A program made the position numbers and the translations under genes. Positions 1 to 11,062 of a stretch of DNA of 54,454 nt are shown one piece after another. The stretch spans positions 1-54,454 of the forward strand of contig JAFLTW010000002.1 of NCBI GenBank assembly GCA_022509085.1. The letters are read 5' to 3'. Source of the DNA: Muribaculaceae bacterium (GTDB lineage: Bacteria > Bacteroidota > Bacteroidia > Bacteroidales > Muribaculaceae). Position 1 is the stretch's first letter. Each line of letters opens with the position of its first letter. Under the pieces are notes generated by a model that had not been told where the DNA came from, ran no database searches, and worked only from the letters and a program-made list of their open reading frames with translations.

Positions 1-2
1 AG

Positions 3-530
3 AAGACGGGCGTTGACTACCTGACGGTGCCCGTCTACCTGGAATACCAGTACAGGGCGCTCGACTGGCTGGGCCTGTGGGCCCGCGCCGGCGTTGGCCT
101 GGCCTTCCGCACGCGCTCCTTCACGGGGGGCGTCAGCGGTCTGGCCAAGGCATGGGGCGTCTTCCCGGAATATGACGACCTTCTGATCGACGAGGACTAC
201 CTCGACGACTTCGGCGAGCGCACCCTTAGCGGTGCCTCCAACGGCGAGTCGGGAGCGAAGGGCTTCGGCGCCTCCATCATGGTGGGTGCGGGCCTTGAGT
301 TCTACGTGGCCAGGCCCGTGTCGTTCCTGGTGGGCGTGACCTACGACGCCGGCCTGACGAACGTCTTCCCGGGCGGCAAGAGCGCCACGGGGACGGCCTA
401 CACTGCCGAGACGGCACCGGTGACCTACACCGTGGCCGGCGGCACACAGGTGAGATCCCTTGCCGACTACACCTCCAAGAGCAAGCTCATGCCCCTCTGC
501 CTGCAGCTGGGCGTAAACGTGAGGTTCTGA
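3..530 (+). CDS. Outer-membrane beta-barrel protein, 3' part
   Basis: The reading frame is open from the first codon at base 3, so the gene starts before the window and only about 175 residues are present. The sequence alternates aromatic and small residues in short strands (for example LEYQYRALDWLGLWARAGVG and VGAGLEFYVARPVSFLVGV) and ends on Phe (VNVRF). A terminal aromatic residue is the usual outer-membrane barrel signal. A loop rich in Asp and Tyr sits between strands. It is probably a porin-like or OmpW/PorT-like barrel, but the missing N-terminus prevents a family call. A stem-loop terminator follows about 90 bases after the stop. Confidence 0.6.
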   Translation, partial: KTGVDYLTVPVYLEYQYRALDWLGLWARAGVGLAFRTRSFTGGVSGLAKAWGVFPEYDDLLIDEDYLDDFGERTLSGASNGESGAKGFGASIMVGAGLEFYVARPVSFLVGVTYDAGLTNVFPGGKSATGTAYTAETAPVTYTVAGGTQVRSLADYTSKSKLMPLCLQLGVNVRF

Positions 531-617
531 CCAAAATGACTCTGTAAGTAACTATCGATAACAAGCGAAACTGACCTGACAGAAGCGATTCAACCAACTA
601 TCAATACTTCAACGATA

Positions 618-646
618 AGGAGCTCCGCCGCGCGGCGAGGCTCCTT
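618..646 (+). terminator. Intrinsic terminator after the barrel gene
   Basis: A GC-rich stem (AAGGAGC...GCTCCTT, with one CT/TC mismatch in the arm) is followed directly by a run of T. It closes the first transcript ahead of the gyrB promoter. Confidence 0.75.
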
Positions 647-693
647 TTTTATTATTGATATTAGTGACTGATAATTGATATCCGGGCTTAGGG

Positions 694-725
694 TTTGCCT
701 ATGTAGAAAATTTTTTGTAACTTTG
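694..725 (+). promoter_or_regulatory. gyrB promoter, Bacteroidetes type
   Basis: TTTG at 694-697 is followed 20 bases later by TAACTTTG at 718-725. This matches the Bacteroidetes -33/-7 consensus TTTG-N19-21-TAnnTTTG. It lies 24 bases upstream of the gyrB start codon, which implies a very short leader. Confidence 0.75.
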
Positions 726-749
726 TATGTTATTTAGAATATTGTAGAG

Positions 750-2714
750 ATGCAAGATTACGAAGAACAGGACTACGAACAGCAGCCGAAACAGTACGGC
801 GCGGACAACATACAGGTGCTCGAAGGGCTTGAGGCGGTAAGGAAACGCCCGGCCATGTATATAGGCGACATCTCAGGTCGCGGTCTGCACCACCTTGTAT
901 ACGAGGTGGTAGACAACTCTATCGACGAGGCCCTGGCCGGCTATGCCGACAATATCGAGGTCACAATCCTTGAAGACAACTCCATCAAGGTGGTAGACAA
1001 CGGCCGCGGTATCCCCGTAGACATGCACGAGAAGATGCACAAGCCCGCCCTCGAGGTGGTGCTCACCGTGCTGCATGCCGGCGGTAAGTTCGACAAGGGT
1101 TCCTACAAGGTGTCGGGCGGTCTGCACGGCGTGGGCGTGAGCTGCGTCAACGCGCTCAGCGACTATCTGCGCGCCGAGATCCACCGCGACGGCAAGATCC
1201 ACATGCAGGAATATTCTCTCGGCAAGCCGACCTGCGACCTTAAGGTGATAGGGGAGACCGACCATACCGGCACCACAATCATCTTCCATCCCGACGCCGG
1301 CATCTTCACCGAGACCGTCTACGACTACGAGACGCTCGCCGCGCGCCTGCGCGACCTCTCGTATCTCAATGCGAGAATACGGCTGAAGCTTACCGACCTC
1401 CGCAACCTCGACGAGGAGGGCAATCCCCGCTCCGACACGTTCTACAGCGAGAAAGGTCTGGAGGAGTTCGTGCGCTACATCGACGAGGGGAAGGAGAGCC
1501 TTATCGGCGACATAATCCATCTCAACACGGTGAAGGGCGACGTGCCCGTGGAAGTGGCCATGACCTACAACACCACCTTCAACGAGAGCGTCTATGCCTA
1601 CGTCAACAACATTAACACCATAGAGGGCGGCACGCACCTTACCGGTTTCCGCCGCGGCCTCACCACTACCCTGAAGAAATATGCCGACACCAACAAGCTT
1701 ATCGAGAAGCTCAAGGTGGAGCTCCAGAAGGAAGACTTCCTCAACGGTCTTACGGCCGTTGTGTCGGTGAAGGTGGCCGAGCCCCAGTTTGAGGGGCAGA
1801 CCAAGACCAAGCTCGGCAACAGCGAGGTGGCGGGAGTGGTGCAGCAGGCCATCTCGGAGGCGCTCGGCAATTATCTCGAGGAGCACCCCAAGGAGGCCCG
1901 AATCCTCATCGACAAGATTGCGCTGGCCGCACAGGCACGCCAGGCGGCTTATGACGCCCGACGCAAAATCCAGAACAAGACGCCTCTCGGGGGCGCGGGA
2001 CTTCCCGGCAAACTGGCAGACTGCAAGAGCAAGTATGCCGAGGAGTGCGAGCTCTTCCTCGTGGAGGGTGACTCTGCAGGCGGTTCCGCAAAGCAGGGGC
2101 GCAACCCCAACTTCCAGGCCATCCTGCCTCTGCGAGGCAAGATCCTCAACGTGGAGAAGGCCGACAGAAAGTTTCTCGAGTCGGAGGCCATCGTAAACAT
2201 CTTCAAGGCCCTGGGCGTAACCATGGACGCCAACCAGCAGCCCGACCTCTCGAAGCTGCGCTACCACAAGGTGATCATCATGACCGATGCCGACGTCGAC
2301 GGCGCCCACATCGCCACGCTGCTGATGACATTCTTCTTCCGCAAGATACGCCCCATCATCGACAACGGTTACCTCTACATCGCCACCCCGCCGCTCTACA
2401 AGTGCACGCACAAGAGCAAGAAGAACGTGGTGGAATACTGCTGGGACGACTTCCAGGTGCAGCGCTTCGTCGACCGCGAGTGTGGCGGCGACCGCAACAG
2501 GATGAACCTCCAGCGCTACAAGGGTCTCGGCGAGATGAACCCGGAGCAGCTCTGGGAGACGACGATGGACCCCGAAAACCGTATGCTGAAACAGGTGAAC
2601 CTCACCAACGCCACGGAGGCCGACCATATCTTCTCCGTGCTGATGGGCGAGGACGTGGCCCCTCGAAAGGAATTCATCGAGGCCCACGCCACCTATGCCA
2701 ACATCGACGCTTGA
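750..2714 (+). CDS. gyrB: DNA gyrase subunit B
   Basis: ATPase subunit of the type IIA topoisomerase that introduces negative supercoils with GyrA. The N-terminal GHKL ATPase has the catalytic Glu in DNSIDEAL (E60), the Mg/ATP motif DNGRGIP (83-89) and the glycine-rich lid GGLHGVG. The TOPRIM region carries EGDSAGGSA (439-447) and the acidic DADVDGAH (near 513-520). The C-terminal block QRYKGLGEMNPEQLW is typical. At 654 residues it lacks the extra domain of the Escherichia coli enzyme, as in other Bacteroidetes. ParE is the alternative, but the MYIGDISGRGLHHLVYEVVD opening is GyrB-like. It is transcribed alone, from its own promoter to the shared terminator. Confidence 0.97.
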   Translation: MQDYEEQDYEQQPKQYGADNIQVLEGLEAVRKRPAMYIGDISGRGLHHLVYEVVDNSIDEALAGYADNIEVTILEDNSIKVVDNGRGIPVDMHEKMHKPALEVVLTVLHAGGKFDKGSYKVSGGLHGVGVSCVNALSDYLRAEIHRDGKIHMQEYSLGKPTCDLKVIGETDHTGTTIIFHPDAGIFTETVYDYETLAARLRDLSYLNARIRLKLTDLRNLDEEGNPRSDTFYSEKGLEEFVRYIDEGKESLIGDIIHLNTVKGDVPVEVAMTYNTTFNESVYAYVNNINTIEGGTHLTGFRRGLTTTLKKYADTNKLIEKLKVELQKEDFLNGLTAVVSVKVAEPQFEGQTKTKLGNSEVAGVVQQAISEALGNYLEEHPKEARILIDKIALAAQARQAAYDARRKIQNKTPLGGAGLPGKLADCKSKYAEECELFLVEGDSAGGSAKQGRNPNFQAILPLRGKILNVEKADRKFLESEAIVNIFKALGVTMDANQQPDLSKLRYHKVIIMTDADVDGAHIATLLMTFFFRKIRPIIDNGYLYIATPPLYKCTHKSKKNVVEYCWDDFQVQRFVDRECGGDRNRMNLQRYKGLGEMNPEQLWETTMDPENRMLKQVNLTNATEADHIFSVLMGEDVAPRKEFIEAHATYANIDA

Positions 2715-2773
2715 AATTAGAAAATCCAACCTCAATTCAATAACATCCAATCTTTATAGAAAATGCCCAAAAG

Positions 2774-2803
2774 AGAAAGGCTCTTCGTGAGAAGAGCCTT
2801 TCT
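2774..2803. terminator. Bidirectional terminator between gyrB and frdB
   Basis: A perfect 13-bp inverted repeat (AGAAAGGCTCTTC / GAAGAGCCTTTCT) with a four-base GTGA loop lies between two converging genes. A-rich and T-rich flanks make it usable from both strands. Confidence 0.85.
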
Positions 2804-2829
2804 TGTGTGTGTGGGTATATGTTTGCCGC

Positions 2830-3588
2830 TTAGAGCTTGCTCTTGGCGGCGATATACTGGCGGTTCATGCGTCCGATGTTGTAGAGCTTGATGTTCTTGG
2901 GGCATTCGGCCGAGCAGGCACCGGTGTTGGTGCAGTTGCCGAAGCCGAGCTCGTCCATCTTGTCTACCATGGCGCGCACCCTGCGGTCGCGTTCCACCTC
3001 GCCCTGGGGGAGGAGGGCCAGCTGGCTCACCTTGGCGCTGACGAAGAGCATGGCGGAGCCGTTCTTGCAGGCAGCCACGCAGGCGCCGCAGCCGATGCAG
3101 CTCGCGGAGTCCATGGCCTCGTCGGCCTTCTCCTTGCTGATGGGGATGGAGTTGGCATCCTGTGCGCCGCCGCAGTTGAAGCTCACGTAGCCGCCGGCCT
3201 GCTGTATCTTGTCGAAGGCGTTGCGGTCTACCATCAGGTCTTTGATCACGGGGAAGGCTGCGGAGCGCCAGGGCTCTACGGTGATTGTCTCGCCGTTGGC
3301 GAAGCGACGCATGTAGAGCTGGCATGTGGTGGCGCCGGTGGCGGGGCCGTGGGGATGACCGTTGATGTAGAGCGAGCACATGCCGCAGATGCCCTCGCGG
3401 CAGTCGTGATCGAACGCTATCGGTTCCTGGCCGCTGTCTACGAGGCGCTCGTTGAGGATGTCCATCGTCTCGAGAAACGACGTGTCCGGAGTGGTCTCGA
3501 CGTCATTATAGGTCACAAAACCACCCTTGTCCTTCGGGCCGGCCTGACGCCATACCCGGAGATTAACTTTCATTGCTTTTTCTTCCAT
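2830..3588 (-). CDS. frdB: Fumarate reductase/succinate dehydrogenase iron-sulfur subunit
   Basis: Electron-transfer subunit of the membrane-bound quinol:fumarate reductase, linking the flavin subunit to the cytochrome b anchor. The 2Fe-2S ligands are C63, C68 and C71 in CREGICGMC, plus C89. The 4Fe-4S set is C164, C167, C170, then C174. The 3Fe-4S/last cluster set is C219, C225 and C229 in [12 protein letters not shown]. Length (252 aa) is normal for the Bacteroidetes type. It is the last gene of frdCAB, four bases after frdA, so almost certainly co-translated. A start at the second Met (MKVNL, five codons in) is also possible. Confidence 0.95.
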   Translation of the reverse strand: MEEKAMKVNLRVWRQAGPKDKGGFVTYNDVETTPDTSFLETMDILNERLVDSGQEPIAFDHDCREGICGMCSLYINGHPHGPATGATTCQLYMRRFANGETITVEPWRSAAFPVIKDLMVDRNAFDKIQQAGGYVSFNCGGAQDANSIPISKEKADEAMDSASCIGCGACVAACKNGSAMLFVSAKVSQLALLPQGEVERDRRVRAMVDKMDELGFGNCTNTGACSAECPKNIKLYNIGRMNRQYIAAKSKL

Positions 3589-3592
3589 CGTT

Positions 3593-5620
<2,028 letters not shown>

Positions 5621-5632
5621 ATCGCTAAGGAG

Positions 5633-6682
5633 TTATTGAGGTTGTACTGCTGTTGCGGGAAGCACCTGGATGGCCGGCTGTTCCGGCTCCGAGCCCTTGC
5701 CCTCGAGGTAGTCGAAGAGAGCCACCATGTTGCGGTAGGCGTGGAGCATCCTCTTCTCCGAGTCGCGCTGCTCGCGGGCCTCGGCCTGACGGTCAACCGG
5801 CAGAGAGGCGATCTGCATCTCAAACAGGTCGTCGTTGTCATACTGCGGACCTACCTGGGCCACGATCTGACGGAACTGGCTTGCCAGCTGGTCGTAGGGA
5901 GTCATCTGGATCTGGAGGCCTGCCTGGGCGGCGCCGGGACCGAAGTCGCGCTCATACATGGGCACGAGCATGTCCTTATACTGCGCGCGAAGCTCGGGGT
6001 TGGTCTTGTAGAAGCCCTCGTTGGCCTTCACGGTGAAGACGATGGCCTGGGCAGTGAAGCAGAGGCATACGAGAGTTACCCACCAGCAGCCGATCTTCTT
6101 GAGGCGCGGGATCCATACGGTGCTGTCCCAACCGACGGACTGGAACATCGACCAGAAACCGTGGGTGAGGTGGAACCACAGGGCCACGAAACCGATGATG
6201 TAGACGATGGGGGTGTAGACGAGCGAGAATGCCTCCTGGATAAAGAGCGTGCCTGCGCTGGGAGGAATCACCTCTTCGGCGCCGCGGATCTCCTGGAGCT
6301 GCATCTTGGCCCAGAACTGAATAAGGTGGATCACGAGGAATGCAAGGATTACGATACCGAGCACCATCATGTTTTTCGACGACCATTCCACCGTGGCCGG
6401 ACGTTTGCTGATGGCATAACGTTGTTCGCCGCGTGCCTTGCGGTTCTTTACCGTGAGCACACTCGCATAGATGATGTGAATGACGATCAGCGCTGCAAGC
6501 GCCACAGAAGCTATCAGGGCATACCAGTTGGCTCCGAGAAACATACATACGGAGTTGTAGGTGGTAGGCCAGCAGATGGCTATGGCATTAAGCAGACAGT
6601 GAAAAGTCACGAATAGGAGAAGGGCGGCACCTGAGAATGCCATTATGGCCTTACGTCCTACTGAAGAGCTTGATAACCACAT
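5633..6682 (-). CDS. frdC: Fumarate reductase cytochrome b subunit with long C-terminal tail
   Basis: Membrane anchor with five helices and haem-binding histidines at H28, H69, H119 and H171/H174, arranged as in the di-haem type B family (Wolinella-like). The family usually ends soon after helix 5, at about 220-255 residues. Here helix 5 ends near residue 217 and another 130 or so residues follow. This tail is soluble, charged and glutamine-rich, with no transmembrane segment, and ends in a Pro/Gln-rich stretch. No stop or frameshift separates it from the core. It is the first gene of frdCAB, starting about 85 bases from a divergent promoter. Confidence 0.92.
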   Translation of the reverse strand: MWLSSSSVGRKAIMAFSGAALLLFVTFHCLLNAIAICWPTTYNSVCMFLGANWYALIASVALAALIVIHIIYASVLTVKNRKARGEQRYAISKRPATVEWSSKNMMVLGIVILAFLVIHLIQFWAKMQLQEIRGAEEVIPPSAGTLFIQEAFSLVYTPIVYIIGFVALWFHLTHGFWSMFQSVGWDSTVWIPRLKKIGCWWVTLVCLCFTAQAIVFTVKANEGFYKTNPELRAQYKDMLVPMYERDFGPGAAQAGLQIQMTPYDQLASQFRQIVAQVGPQYDNDDLFEMQIASLPVDRQAEAREQRDSEKRMLHAYRNMVALFDYLEGKGSEPEQPAIQVLPATAVQPQ

Positions 6683-6766
6683 GTTTTTGTTGGGTGTTGT
6701 TATTATTGTTTATTAGATTTAAGCGTTTGCGGGCGTCGGCCTGGAGGCCGGAGTCTAACTCGTGTG

Positions 6767-6774
6767 CAAAATTA
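6767..6774 (-). promoter_or_regulatory. -7 box for frdCAB
   Basis: On the minus strand the sequence reads TAATTTTG, a perfect TAnnTTTG box, 85 bases before the frdC start. A TTTG exists upstream but not at the ideal 20-base distance, so the -33 part is weak. Confidence 0.5.
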
Positions 6775-6798
6775 CTTTTTTTTCCGCAAAAAAAAAAT

Positions 6799-6806
6799 TA
6801 ATTTTG
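6799..6806 (+). promoter_or_regulatory. -7 box for the panB operon
   Basis: TAATTTTG on the plus strand lies 28 bases before the GTG start chosen for panB and back to back with the frdC box. Transcription would start inside what would otherwise be read as the N-terminal coding region from an upstream ATG, which argues against that longer start. Confidence 0.5.
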
Positions 6807-6833
6807 CTCCATATTTCAAACGAAGAACAAAAA

Positions 6834-7655
6834 GTGAGCACAAACACCACCGACTCGAGGCGCAAGGTTACGACGCGGCGCCTGAGCGAGATGAAACAGC
6901 GCGGCGAGAAAATCTCGATGCTCACCGCCTACGACTACAGCAGCGCCCGCATTCTCGACGGCGCCGGCATCGACGTGCTCCTGGTGGGCGACAGCGCCTC
7001 CAACGTCATGGCCGGCAACGTCACCACCCTCCCCATCACCCTCGACCAGATGATCTATCACGCCAAGTCGGTGATGAAGGGAGCCGAGAGGGCACTCGTG
7101 GTGGTCGACCTTCCCTTCGGCACATATCAGGGTAACTCTAAGGAGGCCCTGGCCTCCGCCATCCGCATAATGAAGGAGAGCCACGCCGAGGCCGTGAAGC
7201 TGGAGGGGGGAGCCGAGATCCGCGAGAGCATACAGCGAATCCTCTGCGCCGGCATCCCCGTGATTGGCCATCTCGGCCTGACGCCCCAGAGCATAAATAA
7301 ATTCGGAACGTACAACGTGCGCGCACGCGAGAAGGAGGAGGCCGAGAAGCTCATGGCCGATGCCCGGCTCCTCGAAGAGATAGGCTGCTTTGCCGTCGTG
7401 CTCGAGAAGGTGCCCGCCGAGCTGGCTGCCCGGGTGGCTGCCGAGCTCTCCATCCCCGTGATCGGCATCGGCGCCGGCGGCGGCTGCGACGGCCAGGTGC
7501 TCGTGATGCACGACATGCTCGGCATCAACCGCGAGTTCTCCCCGCGCTTCCTGCGCCGGTATGCCAACCTCGACGAGGTGATGACCGAGGCCGTGAAACA
7601 CTACATAGCCGACGTGAAGAGCGGCGACTTCCCCAACGAATCAGAACAGTATTAA
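6834..7655 (+). CDS. panB: 3-methyl-2-oxobutanoate hydroxymethyltransferase
   Basis: First committed step of pantothenate synthesis: adds a hydroxymethyl group from methylene-tetrahydrofolate to alpha-ketoisovalerate. Typical segments are [19 protein letters not shown], the metal-binding [39 protein letters not shown] and [20 protein letters not shown]. The frame stays open upstream to an ATG at 6762, but a -7 promoter box lies inside that part. Starting at the GTG at 6834 gives 273 residues, the normal length, beginning [17 protein letters not shown]. It heads the run panB-leuS-rdgB; leuS follows after 28 bases. Confidence 0.95.
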   Translation: MSTNTTDSRRKVTTRRLSEMKQRGEKISMLTAYDYSSARILDGAGIDVLLVGDSASNVMAGNVTTLPITLDQMIYHAKSVMKGAERALVVVDLPFGTYQGNSKEALASAIRIMKESHAEAVKLEGGAEIRESIQRILCAGIPVIGHLGLTPQSINKFGTYNVRAREKEEAEKLMADARLLEEIGCFAVVLEKVPAELAARVAAELSIPVIGIGAGGGCDGQVLVMHDMLGINREFSPRFLRRYANLDEVMTEAVKHYIADVKSGDFPNESEQY

Positions 7656-7683
7656 GACCCTCCGCGGTCACCTAAATAAGACT

Positions 7684-10449
7684 ATGCACTACGACCATAA
7701 AGAAATTGAGAGGCGCTGGCAGCAGTACTGGCGCGACAATCAGACCTACAAGGCCGAGATAAAGCCCGGCAAACCGAAATACTACGTGCTCGACATGTTC
7801 CCCTATCCCTCGGGGGCAGGTCTGCATGTGGGCCATCCGCTCGGCTACATAGCCTCCGACATCTACGCGCGCTATAAGCGCCAGCAGGGCTTCAACGTGC
7901 TCCACCCCATGGGCTACGACGCCTACGGCCTCCCCGCAGAGCAGTATGCCATCCAGACGGGGCAGCATCCCGAGAAGACCACCACCGACAACATAGCACG
8001 CTACCGCTCGCAGCTCGACAAGATAGGCTTCTCGTTCGACTGGAGCCGCGAGGTGCGTACCTGCGATCCGGAATACTACAAGTGGACGCAGTGGGCCTTC
8101 ATGAAGATGTTTGACAGCTACTACGACACGCGCCTCGACAAGGCCGAGCCCATATCGAAGCTGGTGGCCCACCTCGAGAAGTATGGTACGGAGGGTCTGC
8201 ACGCCGCAGGCTCCAGGGAGATCAACTTCTCGGCAGCCGACTGGAACGAGATGACGGAGGCCGAGAAACGCACCGCGCTGATGAACTGGCGCATTGCCTA
8301 TCAGGGTGAGACGATGGTCAACTGGTGTGAGGCCCTGGGTACGGTGCTCGCCAACGACGAGGTGAGCGAGGGCGTCAGCGTCCGCGGCGGTCACCCCGTG
8401 GAGCAGAAGCTGATGAAGCAGTGGCTGCTGCGTGTCTCCGCATACGCCCCGCGTCTGCTGCGCGACATGGAACCCCTGGCCTGGAGCGACTCGCTCAAGG
8501 AGACCCAGCGCAACTGGATAGGGCGCAGCGAGGGCGCTGAGATGCGTTTCCCCGTGCAGGACTCCGACATCGAGCTCGAGATCTTCACAACCCGCGCCGA
8601 CACCATCTTCGGCGTCACCTTCATGGTGCTCGCCCCGGAGAGCAAATACGTGCCCCTGCTCACCACCCCCGACAGGCGCGAGGCCGTGGAGAAGTATCTC
8701 GACGAGGTGAAACATAAGACGGAGCGCGAGCGTCAGATCGACAAGAAGGTGAGCGGCGTCTTCACCGGCAGCTATGCCGTCAATCCCCTCACGGGCAAGC
8801 CTGTCCCGGTGTGGGTAAGCGACTATGTGCTGGCCGGCTACGGCACGGGCGCCATCATGGCCGTCCCGGCACACGACAGCCGCGACTACGCCTTCGCGCG
8901 CCACTTCGACCTGCCCGTAGTCCCGCTCATCGAGGGAGCCGACGTCAGCGAGAAGAGCTTCGACGCAAAGGAGGGCCGAATGGTCAACAGCAAGGGTCCC
9001 GAACTCGACCTCAACGGCCTGGAGGTGAAGGACGCCATCGCCAAGACAAAGAAATTCATAGAGGAGAAGGGCATCGGCAAGGTGAAGACCAACTACCGTC
9101 TTCGCGACGCCATCTTCTCGCGCCAGCGCTACTGGGGCGAGCCCTTCCCCGTATATTATAAGGAGGGAGTGGCCTACCTGCTCCCCGAGCAGCTGCTCCC
9201 GCTGCAGCTCCCCGAGGTGAGCAGCTATCTTCCCACCTCCACGGGCGAGCCCCCGCTGGGACGCGCCGAAGGCTGGACGAGTCCTGAGGGCTTCCCCCTG
9301 GAGCTCTGCACGATGCCCGGCTTCGCCGGCAGCTCAGCCTATTACCTCCGCTACATGGACCCGCACAACGACAAGGCGCTCGTGGGCCGCGAGGCCGACG
9401 AGTACTGGCGCGACGTCGACCTCTATGTGGGAGGCGCCGAACATGCCACAGGCCACCTCATATACTCACGCTTCTGGAACAAGTTCCTCTTCGACCTCGG
9501 GCTCGTGGTGGAGGCAGAGCCGTTCAAGCGCCTCGTCAACCAGGGTATGATCCAGGGGAGGAGCAACTTCGTCTACCGCATCAACGGCACCAACACCTTC
9601 GTGAGCCACGGCCTTAAGGACCGGTATGACACGGTGCCCATCCGAGTTGACATCAGCATGGTGAGCAACGACGTGCTCGACACGGAGGCGTTCAGGAAGT
9701 GGCGCCCCGACTTTGCCGACGCAGAGTTCATTCTCGAAGACGGCAAATACGTGTGCGGCTGGGCCGTGGAGAAGATGTCGAAGTCGATGTTCAACGTAGT
9801 AAATCCCGACGACATCGTGGAGCGCTACGGCGCCGACACTCTCCGCCTCTACGAGATGTTCCTCGGCCCCGTGGAGCAGTCGAAACCCTGGGACACCAAC
9901 GGCATCGACGGTGTAAACCGTTTCCTCAAGAAGCTCTGGACCTGGGCCGACAAGGTATTGGCCGACGGCACCGACGGCCCGATGACTCCCGAGGAGAGCA
10001 AGGCCGTCAACAAGCTTATCAAGAAGGTGACGGCCGACATCGAGAACTTCTCGTTTAATACCTCCGTGGCGGCCTTCATGATAGCGCTCAACGAGCTTAC
10101 GGCCGCCGGCGCCAGGAGCCGCGAGGCCCTGGAGCTCGTGACGAGGGTGCTGGCTCCCTTCGCGCCCCATATGGCCGAGGAGTTCTGGCACCGCCTGGGC
10201 CATGACGGCAGCGTGGCCGACGCCGAATGGCCGGCATTCGACGAGAGTGCCCTGGTGGAGAACACCGTGAAATATCCCGTCAGCTTCAACGGCAAGACCC
10301 GCTTCACCATCGAGGCCCCGGCCGACGCCGACAAGGCGGAGGTGGAGAAGCTCGCTCTCGCCGCCGAGGGCGCCGCGAAATGGCTCGACGGGAAGCAGCC
10401 CAAAAAGGTGATTGTGGTGCCGGGCAAGATAGTCAACATCGTGATTTAG
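7684..10449 (+). CDS. leuS: Leucyl-tRNA synthetase
   Basis: Class Ia synthetase that charges tRNA-Leu in the cytoplasm. The HIGH-type motif is HVGH at residues 48-51 ([19 protein letters not shown]). The KMSKS motif is at 697-701. The CP1 editing domain is present, with the [12 protein letters not shown] and [15 protein letters not shown] segments between the two halves of the catalytic domain. A C-terminal anticodon-binding helical domain and a small terminal domain ending [15 protein letters not shown] complete it. Length (921 aa) is normal. It is followed after a short gap by rdgB on the same strand. Confidence 0.97.
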   Translation: MHYDHKEIERRWQQYWRDNQTYKAEIKPGKPKYYVLDMFPYPSGAGLHVGHPLGYIASDIYARYKRQQGFNVLHPMGYDAYGLPAEQYAIQTGQHPEKTTTDNIARYRSQLDKIGFSFDWSREVRTCDPEYYKWTQWAFMKMFDSYYDTRLDKAEPISKLVAHLEKYGTEGLHAAGSREINFSAADWNEMTEAEKRTALMNWRIAYQGETMVNWCEALGTVLANDEVSEGVSVRGGHPVEQKLMKQWLLRVSAYAPRLLRDMEPLAWSDSLKETQRNWIGRSEGAEMRFPVQDSDIELEIFTTRADTIFGVTFMVLAPESKYVPLLTTPDRREAVEKYLDEVKHKTERERQIDKKVSGVFTGSYAVNPLTGKPVPVWVSDYVLAGYGTGAIMAVPAHDSRDYAFARHFDLPVVPLIEGADVSEKSFDAKEGRMVNSKGPELDLNGLEVKDAIAKTKKFIEEKGIGKVKTNYRLRDAIFSRQRYWGEPFPVYYKEGVAYLLPEQLLPLQLPEVSSYLPTSTGEPPLGRAEGWTSPEGFPLELCTMPGFAGSSAYYLRYMDPHNDKALVGREADEYWRDVDLYVGGAEHATGHLIYSRFWNKFLFDLGLVVEAEPFKRLVNQGMIQGRSNFVYRINGTNTFVSHGLKDRYDTVPIRVDISMVSNDVLDTEAFRKWRPDFADAEFILEDGKYVCGWAVEKMSKSMFNVVNPDDIVERYGADTLRLYEMFLGPVEQSKPWDTNGIDGVNRFLKKLWTWADKVLADGTDGPMTPEESKAVNKLIKKVTADIENFSFNTSVAAFMIALNELTAAGARSREALELVTRVLAPFAPHMAEEFWHRLGHDGSVADAEWPAFDESALVENTVKYPVSFNGKTRFTIEAPADADKAEVEKLALAAEGAAKWLDGKQPKKVIVVPGKIVNIVI

Positions 10450-10483
10450 CAATATTAGGCCTCTTAGGCGCGTTAATAGAGTG

Positions 10484-11062
10484 ATGAAGATAGTATTCGC
10501 CACCAACAACGCGCACAAACTCGAGGAGGCGCGCTCATTGGCGGGCGGCAGGATTACGGTCCTGTCGCTCTCCGACATTTCATGCCGGGAGGAGCTCCCG
10601 GAGACGTGCGACACCATAGAGGGCAACTCCCTGCAGAAGGCCTCGTACGTGGCCGCGAAGTATGGCTACCCCTGTTTTTCCGACGATACGGGTCTCTTTG
10701 TCGACGCGCTCGGCGGGGCCCCCGGTGTCTACTCGGCGCGCTATGCGGGCGAGCACTGCTCGCCGGCCGACAACATCGTGAAGCTGCTGGGCGAGATGGA
10801 GGGGAAGGCCGACCGCAAGGCCCGCTTCCGCACCGTTGCCACCCTCTGCGCCCCGGGCCGTGAGCCCCTCGCGTTTGAGGGAACGGTGGAGGGCACCATC
10901 GCCACTGAGCGCCACGGCTCCGGAGGCTTCGGCTACGACCCCGTCTTCATCCCCGACGAAAGCGGCATAAGTTTTGCAGAAATGGAGCCGGAGGCGAAAA
11001 ACGCCATCTCTCACCGCGGGCGTGCCCTGCGCCAACTTTTTGATTATCTACAGACTCTATAA
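10484..11062 (+). CDS. rdgB: XTP/dITP diphosphatase (Ham1/RdgB)
   Basis: House-cleaning pyrophosphatase that removes non-canonical purine triphosphates (XTP, dITP/ITP) from the nucleotide pool. The N-terminal MKIVFATNNAHKLEEA carries the substrate-binding S/T-x-N-x-x-K pattern. FSDDTGLFVDALGGAPGVYSARYAG and the later GSGGFGYDPVFIP and ISHRGRAL blocks are family hallmarks. An overlapping GTG lies one codon upstream, but ATG at 10484 gives the standard N-terminus (192 aa). Its stop is directly followed by the ATG of the next gene. Confidence 0.96.
   Translation: MKIVFATNNAHKLEEARSLAGGRITVLSLSDISCREELPETCDTIEGNSLQKASYVAAKYGYPCFSDDTGLFVDALGGAPGVYSARYAGEHCSPADNIVKLLGEMEGKADRKARFRTVATLCAPGREPLAFEGTVEGTIATERHGSGGFGYDPVFIPDESGISFAEMEPEAKNAISHRGRALRQLFDYLQTL

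Noticed and set aside
873..2750. Long open frame on the minus strand over gyrB
   Set aside because: It is a shadow of GC-rich gyrB codons; the translated product is Val/His/Leu-rich with no domain, and the plus-strand gene is certain.
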